Below, piece after piece: positions 44,981 to 56,836 of a DNA stretch of 64,000 nucleotides (its first letter is position 1; each line of letters opens with the position of its first letter). The notes beneath the pieces were generated by a model that did no database searches, was not told the DNA's origin, and worked only from the letters and a program-made list of their open reading frames with translations. Source of the DNA: Euglena gracilis (taxonomy: Eukaryota > Euglenida > Euglenophyceae > Euglenales); contig CP154955.1 in the NCBI GenBank assembly GCA_039621445.1, positions 822,558 through 886,557 of the forward strand, read 5' to 3'. Position numbers and translations under genes: made by a program.

Positions 44981-45289
44981 GTTCGCACCCAGGCCTGGGG
45001 TGTAGGGACAGACTAATTCGGACTGTCCTGGACCTCGGGCCTCATTGAGGGCATTTCTACAGTATCTGGCGGCATGAACTCCTGTTTGATGACGGTGGCC
45101 AACTAAACTTGAGTTTTTTTTTTCACCAAATGACACCGAATCATTTCGTTGTTGGTGATGCTGTCGCCCCTGCTGTGCTTTTGCACGGCATTCTTTTGTT
45201 GCTTTCCCTCCCAGCAAATTTTACGGGCCAGTCCCCAAGGTGTCCCAAAGGCCACACTCTCCCCCCATGCCAGGCAATGGCACATGCGT

Positions 45290-45483
45290 CCAAATGCCAG
45301 GCTGGGTCCATGCAGAGGGCGGCGGGGGACGGGGGGGGGGGGGCTGGCGCCAGGCAGGGCCGTGCCCCCGCCGGTCTGGACCGGGCCGGCGGCGGCCGCA
45401 CACTTATGCGCACGGCGGCGGGTCCCAGGCGCACCACGGCAAACCTGCTGGACCGAAGGGCATACGCCAATTTGTTGTCTTGA
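45290..45483 (-). CDS. Coding-like island, unassigned
   Basis: The minus-strand frame reads DNKLAYALRSSRFAVVRLGP then AAVRISVRPPPARSRPAG. The frame stays open to about 45215 (MDPAWHLDACAIAWHGGRVW). The segment RFAVVRLGPAAVRISV has clear beta-strand alternation. Splice sites are not resolved: an acceptor-like TTCAAG precedes it and a donor-like AG|GTTTGC occurs inside it. No family recognised. Confidence 0.4.
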
Positions 45484-46329
45484 AGAGGCAGCCGGTCCCA
45501 CGAGGCACGTCTTCTGGGGGGGTAAAGCGATGACAATGAGGATGAGAGTAATTCTTTAACAGTTTGCCAATTTAACATTTGACATGAACCACGATAATTT
45601 TGGAAATGACGCCGACAACAGCAAATAGCTGGACGAGTTTCTTCCACACAAAAAATACGCATTGATTATTGTTGGCTATGTATGTGGGCAAGTTTATGTT
45701 TTTATCGACAGGTGAGCTGACCGGTAACAGGGACCCTGACACTTGAGGGACCCAGTGGCTCCTCATAAACAAAGCCATTTGACAGCCAAAACTTTTGAAC
45801 AAGTGGTTGTTCTGGTAGCTGAAAAGGTCATTGCTATGGTGTTCGGAAATATACTCCATTCCATATATTCCATTTTTATTCATTTTCCTATTTTAAATAA
45901 CCCATGGACCTATTTTAAATAACCCATGGAAGACTGGCTGGTGAATTTGCTTCAAGTGGGTTGCAAACAAACAGGGGGGTGCAAATCCCGAGCAACGTGC
46001 AACCGAAGTATGCATAAACAACTTAAAGACCAAAGTAAATCGCAAAAAATTGGGGGCAGGGCAGGGTCGATATAAGGGCACATGGTTGAGTTCAGAACCC
46101 CTCCAGTCAAGGGGGTATGCCAAAGTAAATATAAACAAAGCATAGCCAAAACCTGGCGCCGAACCTGGGTATAATCTAGACAACACAGTAGCAAGTAGTA
46201 GGATCTCCCCCGCGGCAAAGGAAATTCAGGGAATGTGTCGTTGACATGGGGGGGCGGGGGTCAACGCCTCGGTGTGCCTTGGACAAGGGAGAGGTATACC
46301 CACCTGAATCGGTGACACCCTCGTTTTAT

Positions 46330-46530
46330 CGAAACCGGGCCACCGTGAACCATGAGGGACAGCCAGGACGGGGCCACGGTGCGGTTGGGAGGGCCGTGGG
46401 GAGGCAAAAGCGGTGTGGCAACGTGTGGGCCGGGGCAAAGGAGAGGACGGGGGGGGGGGGCTCGCGGAGGCGCGCCGCACAGGGCAAGGAACGCGCAGCC
46501 GCCAAGGCATCGTGTGGAATGGTGGGGCAC
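46330..46530 (-). CDS. Coding-like island, unassigned
   Basis: The minus-strand frame reads DALAAARSLPCAARLREPPP then LSFAPAHTLPHRFCLPTALP. All three minus frames are open over about 150 bp because of high GC, so coding status rests on composition only. Confidence 0.25.
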
Positions 46531-47643
46531 ACCTCTGTTTGAGGACCCGGGGGGAGGGGGGGAGCTGGGCTCAGTCAAGAAATGTTGCAGACAGAGCGCT
46601 CACCCCGCAGAAATTGTTGGCATCAATCCGGACATTAATCCAGACATTCTCGGCATTAATCTGGAACAAAAGCTCTGAACGCACAACCCGAAAAACTGCA
46701 ATCGTTAGCCCTGTCACAGGGTTTCCACGTCTCCGACCGGCCCCACCGTTTTTCACTGTCATGCACAACACAGGACGTCCAAAGGGTGGGGGCGGGGCCA
46801 TCACAGGCCCAGATCAACGCCAAGGGGCGCACGGTTGGTTGAGAAGATGGGAACGACCAACAGGTATGGTGCCGCAGAATGGGGGGAAGAAAATGCTCCC
46901 AACACCCACCGCCCGAAATTGAGTCACGATAACGGTTTGAAGGCGTGCATGGTGAAATGCAGCGTTACAGAAAATTGGGGGTGACATGTCCGGAATTGGA
47001 AATCGGAGGCCTTCAGAAAAATTGTGGGAGAATTGCGGGAAGAATTGCGGAAAAAATTGCGGGAAAATTGCTAAAAAATTGCGGAAAACTTGCGATTTTG
47101 AGAATCAGTACACTTCTGCTGAAGGGGAAGATTTTGTGTCATTTTGCAACACAGGTGTAAGTATTGAGTCTTTATTCACATTTCTCCCAACAAAAAAAAC
47201 CAAAAAAACATGATTTTGTAATTTTGGGAACATGCTGAAATATGGAATTTCTTGGGTGAAAAACCCAAAACCGGCAAAAGTTTGCCGGTTTGGTCTCATC
47301 CAATACATCTGGTCCAGGATTTTTAATTTTTCTAAATCAGAATTATTTCCCAGCAGAAATGGGTGGAAAACCTAAAAAAAAAAAGTCCAGAAATTGCCAA
47401 ATTTCGTCAAGGTTTGTAAACCTGGGCACAAATTTTTGGCAAACTTGCAACAAAATAACAAAAAAGCACCTGGGTTCCCTTATGAAAACTTCATTGCATC
47501 TCGCCTTCAATCTCAGGCGTATTCCAAAAAAATTGCTGAAAGGGAAAAAATTGCAGAAAAATTGTGGAAAAAAATTGCGGAAATTGCAGAAAAATCGCAG
47601 AAAATTGTGGAAATTGCGGAAAATTGCGGGAAAAATGCGGATA

Positions 47644-48204
47644 TCAACATCCCCCACCCTGCATTTCAAAAGCAAAAAAAACTGCAAAAAAGTACAGCAA
47701 CGCCATGAAACGATATTGTGCTGGAAAACGATCCCGGTGCTTGCCACATTGGCAAGCCACCTTGATGGTCTTGATGCATAACAGGGAGGCACACACAGTG
47801 CCATGGGCAAAAGAACGCCAAAGGGCAGAAAAATTTTTGTGCATCACCACGAAGTTCTGGAACACATCAAGTGAATGTCTGGTTCGAGCCGCCATAAGTG
47901 CTGCAGTCCCATCACTGGGATCAGAAAACGAAACCCCTTCTGACGAAGAAGCAACATCCCAGGCAGTTTTCTGGCTAGAAGCTTCCTGACATGCAAAGTA
48001 AAATCTGGCATCAACCTGGGGGGTCACAGAACTATAAAAAATACCAAACAACTTTGCAACGTCCTTATGGTGCTTGCCCAAAAAAAAAGAAACACAACAT
48101 AAAGACAACAAAATCCACCGTCTGGCATCGCATTGCTCCAATGAACAGCAGCAAATCAGTGCATCGATGGCTCTGGGACTGGGGACCAGAAAGATCAATC
48201 TCAA
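47644..48204 (-). other. Open stretch of 186 codons, unidentified
   Basis: The minus-strand frame is open over 561 bp and reads for example DVFQNFVVMHKNFSALWRSF and AHGTVCASLLCIKTIKVACQ. The composition is not clearly that of the trusted exons. The plus strand is partly open too. It may be a piece of a mobile-element gene. No family can be named. Confidence 0.25.
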
Positions 48205-48284
48205 CCATGGCAGGGGACAAAATTACTCGAGTTGGGTTGCAAAAACAAAAAAACAAAACACACTCGCCCCCCCCCCCCTCTTGC

Positions 48285-48445
48285 CCCTGGACCGCCAGAA
48301 AGACGGAGGTGGGGAGGGCCGAAGTGATTGGCTCCGCAGTCCAGACCTGGCCCAGGCTCCCAGACCGAGTGCTTGCGTTGCGAGCACAGGGGGGCGGTCC
48401 TGGTCCCGGGCCATCCGGAGGTAGCCAGGCGGCGCAGGGGGCCCG
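48285..48445 (-). CDS. Coding-like island, unassigned
   Basis: The minus-strand frame reads CARNASTRSGSLGQVWTAEP then ITSALPTSVFLAVQGQ. GC-rich relative to the flanks. A second frame (GYLRMARDQDRPPVLATQAL) is also open. Probably an exon; splice sites not resolved. Confidence 0.3.
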
Positions 48446-49428
48446 GAGGAAAACAAATGCCGGGGTCATGGACATGGATTCACTCAGTGACCCAGGGGGA
48501 GGGGCAGCCAAAACCCACCCACCCACGTATGACTATTCATTCAGTTAAGCCCCTGTGTGACCCCACCCCCTGGGAGGGGGTTTGTGCACTTCCCCAAGGG
48601 TGCGGTGCACCACATTTCACCCAACCGGTGGGACGCCAGGTGGGCCGGAGAATTTTTAGGGATTCTGGCCGATTTTGGTGATTTCGGGTGGATGATTGTG
48701 GTGAGTGGACCCCCCCCCGGGGGGGGGAAGGTTGTCGGTGGGTTTGGGGTTTTTTTTCAGAAAAAAGTGGGAGCCCTCAGCCAGGCCCCACCCTCCAATA
48801 CACCTTGGCAGTGTGATGTGAGTTCCTGGAAACTTCCCGCTTCGGGGTTCTGCGCCGTGAAACCAATCGATCCTCTCCAGCACTACTTTCATGACCTCAA
48901 TTTGGAGACCTTTCCGTCGTTGTTCTTCATCAAAAAAAAGCAGAGCAGGTAAAAGGATGGCTGAGATGCGTGCGGGGGGCTCCATCAGGCTCCCCATCTG
49001 CGTTGGTCACAGAAGGAGAGTCAGTTACCAACAAATGAACGTGGGGATGACAGCAGACAGCAGACGAACAGCAGAATCAGTTATGCTGTGCGAAGGAGCT
49101 GTCTCCTGCAACACAGGTCAAACCCATCCTCCATCCTCCATCCTCCTAGACTGTGTCTGAGAACCCCCCAGAAAAGACACGGTTCATGATCTCTCAGCAC
49201 GCTGCCTATTCTTTTCTTATTTGAGTGGGCTGACAACGAACGTAGCGAACAAAACCAGTAAATTCTCCACCCTACCCTACCCCCATCTGATAATCTCACC
49301 TGAAAAATGTGCCACAGCGAGTGTAATGCGCAGTTGATTTCTCTAAATGGAAAAACAAATAGCTGTGCCTCTTTCAGTGTCTGTGGCCACAACCAACCAA
49401 ACTACTGGCTGATTGTCTCAACAGGAAC

Positions 49429-49833
49429 TAACCCCCCCCCAATAAGTGCGCAGTGCCTTAATTATGTGCAGTGCCCTAATAAATGCGCACCCCCCAAGGG
49501 TCCGAAACTACCTCCCTAAAAAGTGTGCACCCCCCCGAAGGAGAAATCACTGTCACATCTCAGGTCGGAAAAGCACACAAAATCCTCAGAACTGCCATTT
49601 TCAGACCCAATATTTCCATCATCCAAGCCAAAATGTGACACATAATCACCTGATTCATTGGTTGACATCACAAAAGAGGAGGGAAATTGAAGGGGGGGAA
49701 AAAAGTGGGGAGAAAGTAAGTATTTTGGGCTTTGCCCTAATAAATGCGCAGTGCCCTAATAAGTGCGCACCCCTTGGGGTCCGAAACTACGTCCTTAAAA
49801 TGTGCGCACCCGTGCACTTATTAGGGGGGGTTA
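49429..49833 (+). mobile_element. Poly-C-capped inverted-repeat element (AATAAGTGCGC type)
   Basis: Ends TAACCCCCCCCCAATAAGTGC and GCACTTATTAGGGGGGGTTA, with several internal copies of GCCCTAATAAATGCGCA. Likely TA target duplication. Single ends of similar style (CTAATAGAAGCGC) occur at 42157, 42911 and 57510-57534. Confidence 0.6.
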
Positions 49834-51534
49834 AACCTTCAAACTTCAAACTTCAAAGAAAACCAAACAGGTAACAATGATTTCTGGCCTGATTTCTTTC
49901 TTGCAAAAAAGGCAGCCTTTTTGACTGACTTTGCTCAGTTTCGGACCATTTTTTGAAATTCTGAGAGAAAAAATCCTTTCAAACAGGGTGGTCCTTAAGG
50001 AAATAAAAAAAAAAACCTCGCCGTCCCAGCACACTCAATGAAAATATACTGGAAAATGGGCAAGGAAATTTGGCATTTTTCGGCAAGAACAGGTCGACAT
50101 CAGGGGGAAAAAATGATTCATGTCATCCATCTCTCATCTACCCAAATCGTCTAAAAAAATGTGTTTTTCGACTTTTTAAATTTTGACCCCTTCAAGTACC
50201 AGTCCGGCCCTTGGTCGGCCCTTTGGCCGAAAGGGGGGGGGGGGCGGTTCTTAAGAAAATAAGCAAAAAAAAACTTTCCTATTCCTGAAGGACCGCCCAG
50301 GTTTGGACACTTTAATATTCGACAGAGTGGATACAAATAGCAGCAGATTGCTTGTGGCACCCGCCAGGGGTCCCATGAATAAACGTGGGGTGCATTTTTG
50401 GGACAGGGTTAGGTTGACTTACTGATGTTTAACCCTGAACCACAAGTAACAAGCTACCGCAACTATACATGAAAAACATCCAAACAGTTACCAACAACAA
50501 TGAGAAAAAAATTGCACCCACATTCAGATTGAACTCTTCGAGACCAGGAAGTTTGGAGAGGTCAAATACATTTTCCCAGTGTCCGGACTGTGCTGACAAA
50601 CTCTGCCGCCCCCCACACAAGACATCAACTGAGAGTGTGAGAGCTGCCTGTGCAACAGGCAGCGTATTCTCACCAAGAGGGTGAGCACAGGACGGGAGGG
50701 ATCAGACATCGGACTCACGGCGGGGAAGGGCAGACAGCCCCGCGAAGATATCGGCCTGCGAAAGATGGCGGAAGGAATGCAAAGCAGAGCACGGCCATTT
50801 GCATGCACATGTGTCCATTCATGCATGTCTAGATGTCATTATATCCAAGCACCTATAATTGACCCCCATATTTTCGCCATTTTCGGCCATTTTCGGCCAT
50901 TTTCGGCCATTTTCGGCCATTTTTTTCCTAAAGGTGGGGGGCAAAGCTGCCTTAAAATTCTTTCATACCAACAATGCATTTTGATCATTCAGTCAACATG
51001 AAATCGTGGCAAGCTAATGCATCCAAGCAGGTCCGTTTGGAATGGGTGCTCAGGGATTAAAGAGGTCAAAGAGTTTTTTGTTGCAATATGCAAATGCAAG
51101 GTTTTGGGAATAGGCTTCTTTTTTCCTGCCAGAGAGGCTCTTGTCCACTTTGGTCTTTTTTGCTGGGGGTTCTTGGGACGCTTCATGAGAGTGGTTGGCA
51201 CATGACATATTAACCACAATGGTGGGTGGCAACACCAAAACTGGTGCTTTTCTCTTCAAGCCTCTTGGCGTGGATGCTTTTCACAAACAACTTTCCCTCA
51301 CCTATTCCAATTTTGATAACGAACATTGTTTGATGGTGGCACTGTTAGATCCCATCCACTTGTGTGCAATAAACCTAATGCAAGAATCACACCTTTAACA
51401 GAGGAAAAAACGCTTCACATACTATGCCTGGTTGCACCTTGTCACCACAATTTTCTGAAATGTCATCAAAACCATCAGCTTTGTCCCAAAAAACCCATTC
51501 GGAGGTGGTTCTTTGAGCAGCATGTGTTCCACGG

Positions 51535-52075
51535 TCAGGCATAACGGCAAGAGAAGAGAGGCATGACTTCAAAGAAGTCTTGATGTAAAATTTCATCTGT
51601 CATGTTGAGACGATCATCCGTCTGGATGTGGCGAAATTGGGAGAAAGTGCGCCCAGCTTGAGCGGCAGAACAAAAGCAAGCAAACATGTGATCGGCCCAT
51701 AATGTTGAAATATTGACATCAAATGCGCTCACCCAATTGTCCAATATCTGCATCTTGTTCAACATCGCATCTTGTCCAGCATCTACATCTTGTCCAATAT
51801 CTACATCCATTGCATCAGCAATCTCTGGTGTGTGCATCTTGTCCAATACCTGCATCTTGTCAAGCTCTTAATCTTGTCCAGTATCTGCATCCACTACATC
51901 TTCTCCAGCATCTGCATCTTGTCCAATGTCTGCATCTTGTCCAGCATCTGCATCTTGTACAGCATCTGCATCTTGTCCAGTGTCGACATCTTGTCCAGTG
52001 TCTGCATCTTATTCAGCATCTGCATCCATTGCATCTTGTCCAGTATCTGCAAACACTGCATCCACTGGCTCCCAA
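51535..52075 (-). pseudogene. hAT transposase C-terminal fragment with 18-bp repeats
   Basis: The minus-strand frame ends at 51535 and includes HMFACFCSAAQAGRTFSQFR then HIQTDDRLNMTDEILH. This matches the hATC dimerisation signature (E-R-x-F-S-x-x-x-x-I-x-T-x-x-R-x-x-M-T-D-E-x-L), with Gly-Arg in place of Glu-Arg. Upstream is an 18-bp tandem repeat reading as DADAGQ-like hexapeptides, broken by stops. Further minus-strand open stretches at 51050-51259 (KKTKVDKSLSGRKKEAYSQN) may be part of the same remnant. Confidence 0.45.
51720..52070 (+). repeat. 18-bp minisatellite CATCTTGTCCAGTATCTG
   Basis: About 18 copies of an 18-bp unit (CTTGTCCAGYATCTGCAT), which read on the minus strand as Asp/Ala/Gly/Gln hexapeptides. 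Period 18 keeps the frame, so the repeat may have expanded within a coding sequence. Confidence 0.8.
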
Positions 52076-52679
52076 CCTAGCAAAATGACCACAAAAACCC
52101 CAAAAATGACCACAAAAAGCCTAAAATTGACCGCAAAAGGCCCCCAAAAGAAACCAAAATGACCTAAAATGGCTTCAAAAAACCTAAACTTGCCCCAAAA
52201 AAGGCAACTATATCCACAAAAAATGTGAAAAATAAGCCAAAATCACCAATATGGCGCAAAATGGTCAAAAATGCCATAAAATGTGCTCATATTGACCCAA
52301 ATTAGCCCAATATTTGCCAAACCAGTGCAAAATAGCCGCAAAATTAGCAAGACTCGATCCAAAATGGCCAAGATGGGTGTAATACTGGAGATTTGTGGAG
52401 AAATTATCCCAAAAATGGGTTTAATTCTTCAAAATATACAAAAAAAAAATGCCAGCATCGCCCTTGTCACCAAAATCTTTTGAAATGCCATAAAAAAGAG
52501 AGGCTGCACAGAGACAAGAATCAGTTGCACCGAAAATTGCCCCTCAGGGAGTAACAAAATTGTTATTCAAAAAAACTCGCAAAAAAAATGCAACAAATTC
52601 TTTCTCATTTTCGGCCATTTTTTGGCCGCGGCCATTTTCGGCCATTTTTACTATAGGTGCTTGATTATATCTGAGTATA

Positions 52680-53080
52680 GGTGTGCATAATGGTTTTAAT
52701 AACGCACCTTTAATATAGAAGATATATTTATGTGTTTATTATAACTATACTATGTTTTATGTATTCTAATTTTTAAACATACATATACACATTACGTGTA
52801 TAAAATATCATACACACAGTATATTACATATATAATGTGCATAAATCATGTGTTACATATTACACATACATATATAATATATTATATATTATGTTATATT
52901 GTTAATATTATTATATAATTATAAATAATTATTATTTTAAAATATTAAATTATTAATTTTTATTCATAGATTGAAATATAATGTATGATTATAATTTGTG
53001 AATATATTTACATATAATCATTTATAAATAAATTACATCATATACAAATAACATAAAATGCAGTTTCTTTCATTATGCAA
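52680..53080. other. AT-rich block
   Basis: About 400 bp that is over 80% A+T, with ATATAT and TTATTA runs, in contrast to the C/G-run-rich surroundings. No coding sense seen. Smaller AT-rich blocks lie at 14700-14855, 36110-36290, 33840-33930 and 63170-63240. Confidence 0.8.
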
Positions 53081-53339
53081 TCATACACACATCTTCGACC
53101 TCCTTTCCCCCCTCCCCCCCTTGCCCATAACACAGTGTGCCACTGAACTTCAATGAAAACTGCCACATGATGTCCCTTGGGGGGTGTCGATGACATCGTG
53201 TGTGATTCATGGGGGTTTTAAAAGCAGGTGAACTTGAACCAGTGTAACATCAGAGTAGGTATTTTGGAAAGTGGTCGCCGACTACCCCCCCCCCACCACA
53301 TCCCTGTATTGTCGACGTTTTATAGAGCCATTTCTGGGC

Positions 53340-53510
53340 CATTCGGGGGTGAAAAAGCATTCCCCCACAAAAAAAAAAATCAGGAATGATGCGGAGTCAA
53401 AGGTCCGGTGACCTAAACTAAAACCCTAGGAACGCCCCATATTCCCAGAAATTGAGTTTCTTGTAACTCTCCGCCTGGCCCGAGATATGGCCCTTTTAAG
53501 CCAACAAAAC
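53340..53510 (-). repeat. Reverse copy of the CGTATCTCGGGC repeat
   Basis: On the minus strand it reads GGCCATATCTCGGGCCAGGC and later GGGGCGTTCCTAGGGTTTTA, matching the units at 26.9-27.3 kb, with divergence of roughly a quarter of positions by eye. Confidence 0.6.
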
Positions 53511-53999
53511 CCAACAATAAAAATAAAAATTGCCACATGAATCCATACACACAACATTGAGCATGCGACCAGTTTAAAGGCTCAAGCAAAAAATCACTCC
53601 GGACTTCTGAAGGATGAGCTATTGGGATGGACGATGGAGAGAAAATTAAAACCTTTATACCACGCTCTAATTCTACCCCACAATCCGTAAACCTGAATAC
53701 CTGCTGTAAGGCTGGGACATGTGCACCACGTGTTGACAGGCATTAAAAAAGGAAAATAATAAAAAACCAAAAAAAATAAATAAATAAAATCATTGGATTT
53801 CCAGGATACCCCCCTCGGCCTTGGGGGTCCACAGAAAGAGATGGTTGGAAAAAATTTTGGCCTGTTGGACCCACCTCCACCTTGCCAATCTTAGCAATCA
53901 CCTGAGCAATCCCCTGGTTGTCCTCCCTTTCCCCTTTCAGCAAAACCTTTTGGAAGGATTACCTGCCCCCCAGGAAACTGTCACCTGCCAGGTTGGCCG

Positions 54000-54245
54000 G
54001 TACAGGGGATCCTGACAACTTCCTATGCTGACAAGTTGGCCAGTACCAAGGACACTGACAGTTTCGTGGGTAGGGCATCTGAAGGGAAAATCAATGAAAA
54101 TGACCCTGACAGGTTGGCCAGTACCAGGGACTCTGACAACTTCCTATGCTGACAAGTTGACCGGTGACGGGGACGGGGGGGGGGGGGGGGGACAGTTTTC
54201 CGAGCGGGACCCTGACAGCTTCCCGGGCATGGCAGTTTCCCAGGG
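54000..54245 (+). repeat. TGACAACTTCC / GTTGGCCAGTACC repeats
   Basis: Two near copies of CTGACAACTTCCTATGCTGA followed by CAAGTTGGCCAGTACC, with further GACAGTTT variants. Related single copies occur at 16095-16145, 17105-17200 and 54855-54900. Confidence 0.6.
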
Positions 54246-54365
54246 AGGGGAGCAATTCTTCTGAATTAATTTGGAAAAGGCAAAAGAAAATCAACCTGCC
54301 CTGGTGAGAAAACAATTGTGTCGAGGGGGAAAAGGAGGCCCCGGGCCAATAGATTGGGGGCCCAA

Positions 54366-54492
54366 GCAAACCTTGCCAGAGAAGCGCGGCAGTGCCGGGC
54401 AGCGCCGCACCGGGATGAGGGGGCGCGGCACCGGCAGCCGGATGGCGGGGGCCGGGGCCAGGGACGGGGCAAGGGTCCCTTCCTTCTGGTTC
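54366..54492 (-). CDS. Coding-like island, unassigned
   Basis: The minus-strand frame reads LAPSLAPAPAIRLPVPRPLI then PVRRCPALPRFSGKVCLGP. GC-rich with alternating hydrophobic and proline residues, as in the islands at 54660-54842 and 56412-56520. It may belong to the same gene. No clear splice sites or family. Confidence 0.3.
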
Positions 54493-54659
54493 TGTTGACT
54501 TTTTCCCTTCAAGTTTACAGCCCCCCAGGCATGTGTGTGTGTGCGCGCGCGCGTGTGTGTGTGTGAATGCGCACATGCATGTGAAAAGCGAAGTGCGTAT
54601 GAATTTACATTAAAAAGCTTTCGCTCCTCAATTATATTTTGGGCAAAGACTTTTAATAC

Positions 54660-54842
54660 CCTCTTCCTTCATAAGCTCCGTCCACAAGTCCATCCGAAGT
54701 GCTTCAGGAAAACGGGGCACCGGAATACGGGGGGTGCTTGGGCAAGAGCACCGCCGGGCGCTGCGGCGCGACAGCGGCAGCGGCCGGCTGGCGGCCCGAG
54801 GGAGACGGACCGCATGGGGCGGCTTGGGCCAGGGATGAACCC
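54660..54842 (-). CDS. Coding-like island, unassigned
   Basis: The minus-strand frame reads HAVRLPRAASRPLPLSRRSA, later PVPRFPEALRMDLWTELMKE. The last 20 residues look clearly coding; the first part is Arg/Pro-rich and could be a transit-type N-terminal region. A donor-like GTATTA follows. It lies just left of the hAT-like element at 54953-55942. Boundaries approximate. Confidence 0.35.
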
Positions 54843-54952
54843 CCCGGGGGAAGTGTCACCCGAGAGGTGGCAAGCACCCTAACAGTTTCCGGGGCAGGCT
54901 TCGCTCCAGAGCCGGGTTCCTTGTGCTGTCGGGTACCTGTCCATTGCAGGGC

Positions 54953-55942
54953 CAGACATTCATGTGGTGTGGTACACCAAGGTTGTCATATTGAGGTTCG
55001 CGTGCGGACACCAAAAGCTTTTGTGGTTCACATGTGGACACCAAAAAATATTGCCCCCGCCTGCTGACATTTGCATTATTATCTTTCTCCTCAACAGCAG
55101 TGAAGCAACCTTTTTTCAACATGTTTGCCCAACAGCGTCCTCGGGAGGAGGAGAGTGCAGCCTCCAAGTCCCCACTCAGTTGGTCTTCCAGCTCATCTGG
55201 GGGCTCCCCTTCTCCAAAGAAAAACAAAACATCTTTACCATATTGAAAAAGAAATCGACATAAGTTTCGACTCGCATGGCAAAATAACCCAGATTGGTTG
55301 AATTACGCTCTAAAGATTGGAATGTGGTGTTCAATTTGTCATCAATATTTGGCAGCATCCAAAGGTTTCAGGTGCTGGAAAAAAAGGAATGTGCTTGCGA
55401 TGCCAACTACTCAATACTGGACTCGCACTGCCACAACACATGAGAATGGAGGATATCATATTTGTGCGCAAACCATGTTGACAGGGACGAATTCAGTTCT
55501 GTCAGTTTCTTTGATCCCCCTTTCGCCCGAAGCGATTCCCCAGGCAAGGATTCTGTTTTGTGGATGGTTCAGCACGGTGTTGCATACAAAAAAAACTTCG
55601 TGCGCTGCTTGAGCTTCAAAAGTCCAATGGGGTGTCTTTTGCATACAATTTGCGTTATGGCTCGAAATATGCCCCGGTGGTGATCAAGTTTTTGGTGAAT
55701 GAACCTCAGGCCCCAATTATTAAAGATGAAAATGCCAATGACCCCCTGCTGAAAATCACCAGGTTCGGGCAATTGCAAAGCGGCTGAACAACCTGCTCGC
55801 AAAGAATTTATTTTCGACCCTCAATCCAGTGGGCAACAAAATTTTTTGTGGAGACCAAAAAAAATTTTGTGGTTCACTTGTGGGCACCAAAATTTTTTTG
55901 TGGTTCACACATCTGTTGTGAACCACACTAAATGAATGTCTG
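54953..55942 (+). mobile_element. hAT-like element carrying a broken zinc-finger ORF
   Basis: The terminal repeats CAGACATTCATGTGGTGTGG and (in reverse) CAGACATTCATTTAGTGTGG match with few differences. Both flanks contain TGCAGG, consistent with an eroded 8-bp duplication. Inside are repeats of TTTTGTGGTTCACATGTGG near both ends and a degraded open frame (55121-55787). Too short for a full transposase, so an internally deleted derivative. Confidence 0.6.
55121..55787 (+). pseudogene. hAT-associated protein fragment, TTF/BED-like zinc finger
   Basis: The frame starts MFAQQRPREEESAASKSPLS with a Ser/Lys-rich tail and meets one in-frame TGA at 55244-55246. It continues RHKFRLAWQNNPDWLNYALK, then GMWCSICHQYLAASK. 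A later H-E-N-G-G-Y-H segment could supply the histidines. Trp-x-x-Asn-Pro-Asp-Trp-Leu before a C-x2-C is the pattern of TTF-type zinc fingers found at the N-termini of hAT-derived proteins. After about 55560 the coding sense moves to another frame (SNGVSFAYNLRYGSKYAPVV). Broken by at least one stop and one frameshift. Confidence 0.5.
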
Positions 55943-56411
55943 CTGCAGGCATGACCCGAGGGGAGGTTGGTTTTAGGTGCCAGGCTGTTTACTGACGTAA
56001 TGTTGTAGCTAGAACTCTACATACACATATGTATGCTGAAAACCCTGAACTATTTGGTGCTATGGTAGAACAAAATGGTCCAGAACGTCGGATGTCTGTC
56101 AGAAGTACGGCAGCTGCTGTGGGACTTACAAAATGCAACAAAAAGGGAAGAAAAGAAAACGTCATACATCAAACAGACTTCAAAAAATGTCAGCCAAAAA
56201 AATGACAAAATACTAGTAAACAAAATCATCAGATAGCAATTGGGTGAATCCGCCCCTTCTCCACATATCCCCCCTCCTTTCTTTGGGGAAATTCATTGAT
56301 CGACTTAAACCACCCCTTACGCTTCGCAGACAAGCAAGCCAGACCCAAGTGGAGTCAGTTGGCGGGTGGAGAACAATGCTGGGTGGGGTGGGGGAAATGG
56401 GGAAACCACCC

Positions 56412-56520
56412 CGTGGGCAAAACAGCGGCGAGCGACGGCAGGCGCAGGGACGCCGCCCGGGCCGACAGCGGCACCGCCCGCAGCAGTGGGTGGGCCGGGG
56501 GCAGGGCCGGGCCGGATCCC
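56412..56520 (-). CDS. Coding-like island, unassigned
   Basis: The minus-strand frame reads PALPPAHPLLRAVPLSARAA then SLRLPSLAAVLPTGWF. It is flanked on the right by a (GT)n compound microsatellite (56579-56955). The other two minus frames are also open and arginine- or glycine-rich, so the frame is uncertain. Confidence 0.25.
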
Positions 56521-56578
56521 CCCCCCCGACTGCCTGTCTGTCATATGGCACGTCCTCGGATGAGGATTGGGGGGGTGT

Positions 56579-56802
56579 ATTGTGTGTGTCGTGTGTGTGT
56601 GTGTGTGTGTGTGTCGTGTGTGTTGTGTGTGTTGTGTGTGTTGTGTGTGTGTGTGTGTGTGTCGTGTGTGTTGTGTGTGTGTGTGTGTGTGTGTCGTGTG
56701 TGTTGTGTGTGTTGTGTGTGTTGTGTGTGTTGTGTGTGTGTGTGTGTGTGTGGTGTGTGTGTGTGTGTATGTGTTGTGTGTTGTGTGTGTGTGTGTGTGT
56801 GT

Positions 56803-56836
<34 letters not shown>

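Larger units (their letters stand above)
38985..45214. other. Mostly non-coding stretch
   Basis: Contains the ambiguous open island at 39660-39985, the AC tract at 40044, isolated CCCCCCTAATAGAAGC ends at 42157 and 42911, and diverged palindromes near 44.2-45.0 kb. A short minus island at 41790-41875 (NPRRPRALLGLTRDGELHAK) may be an exon. Confidence 0.4.
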
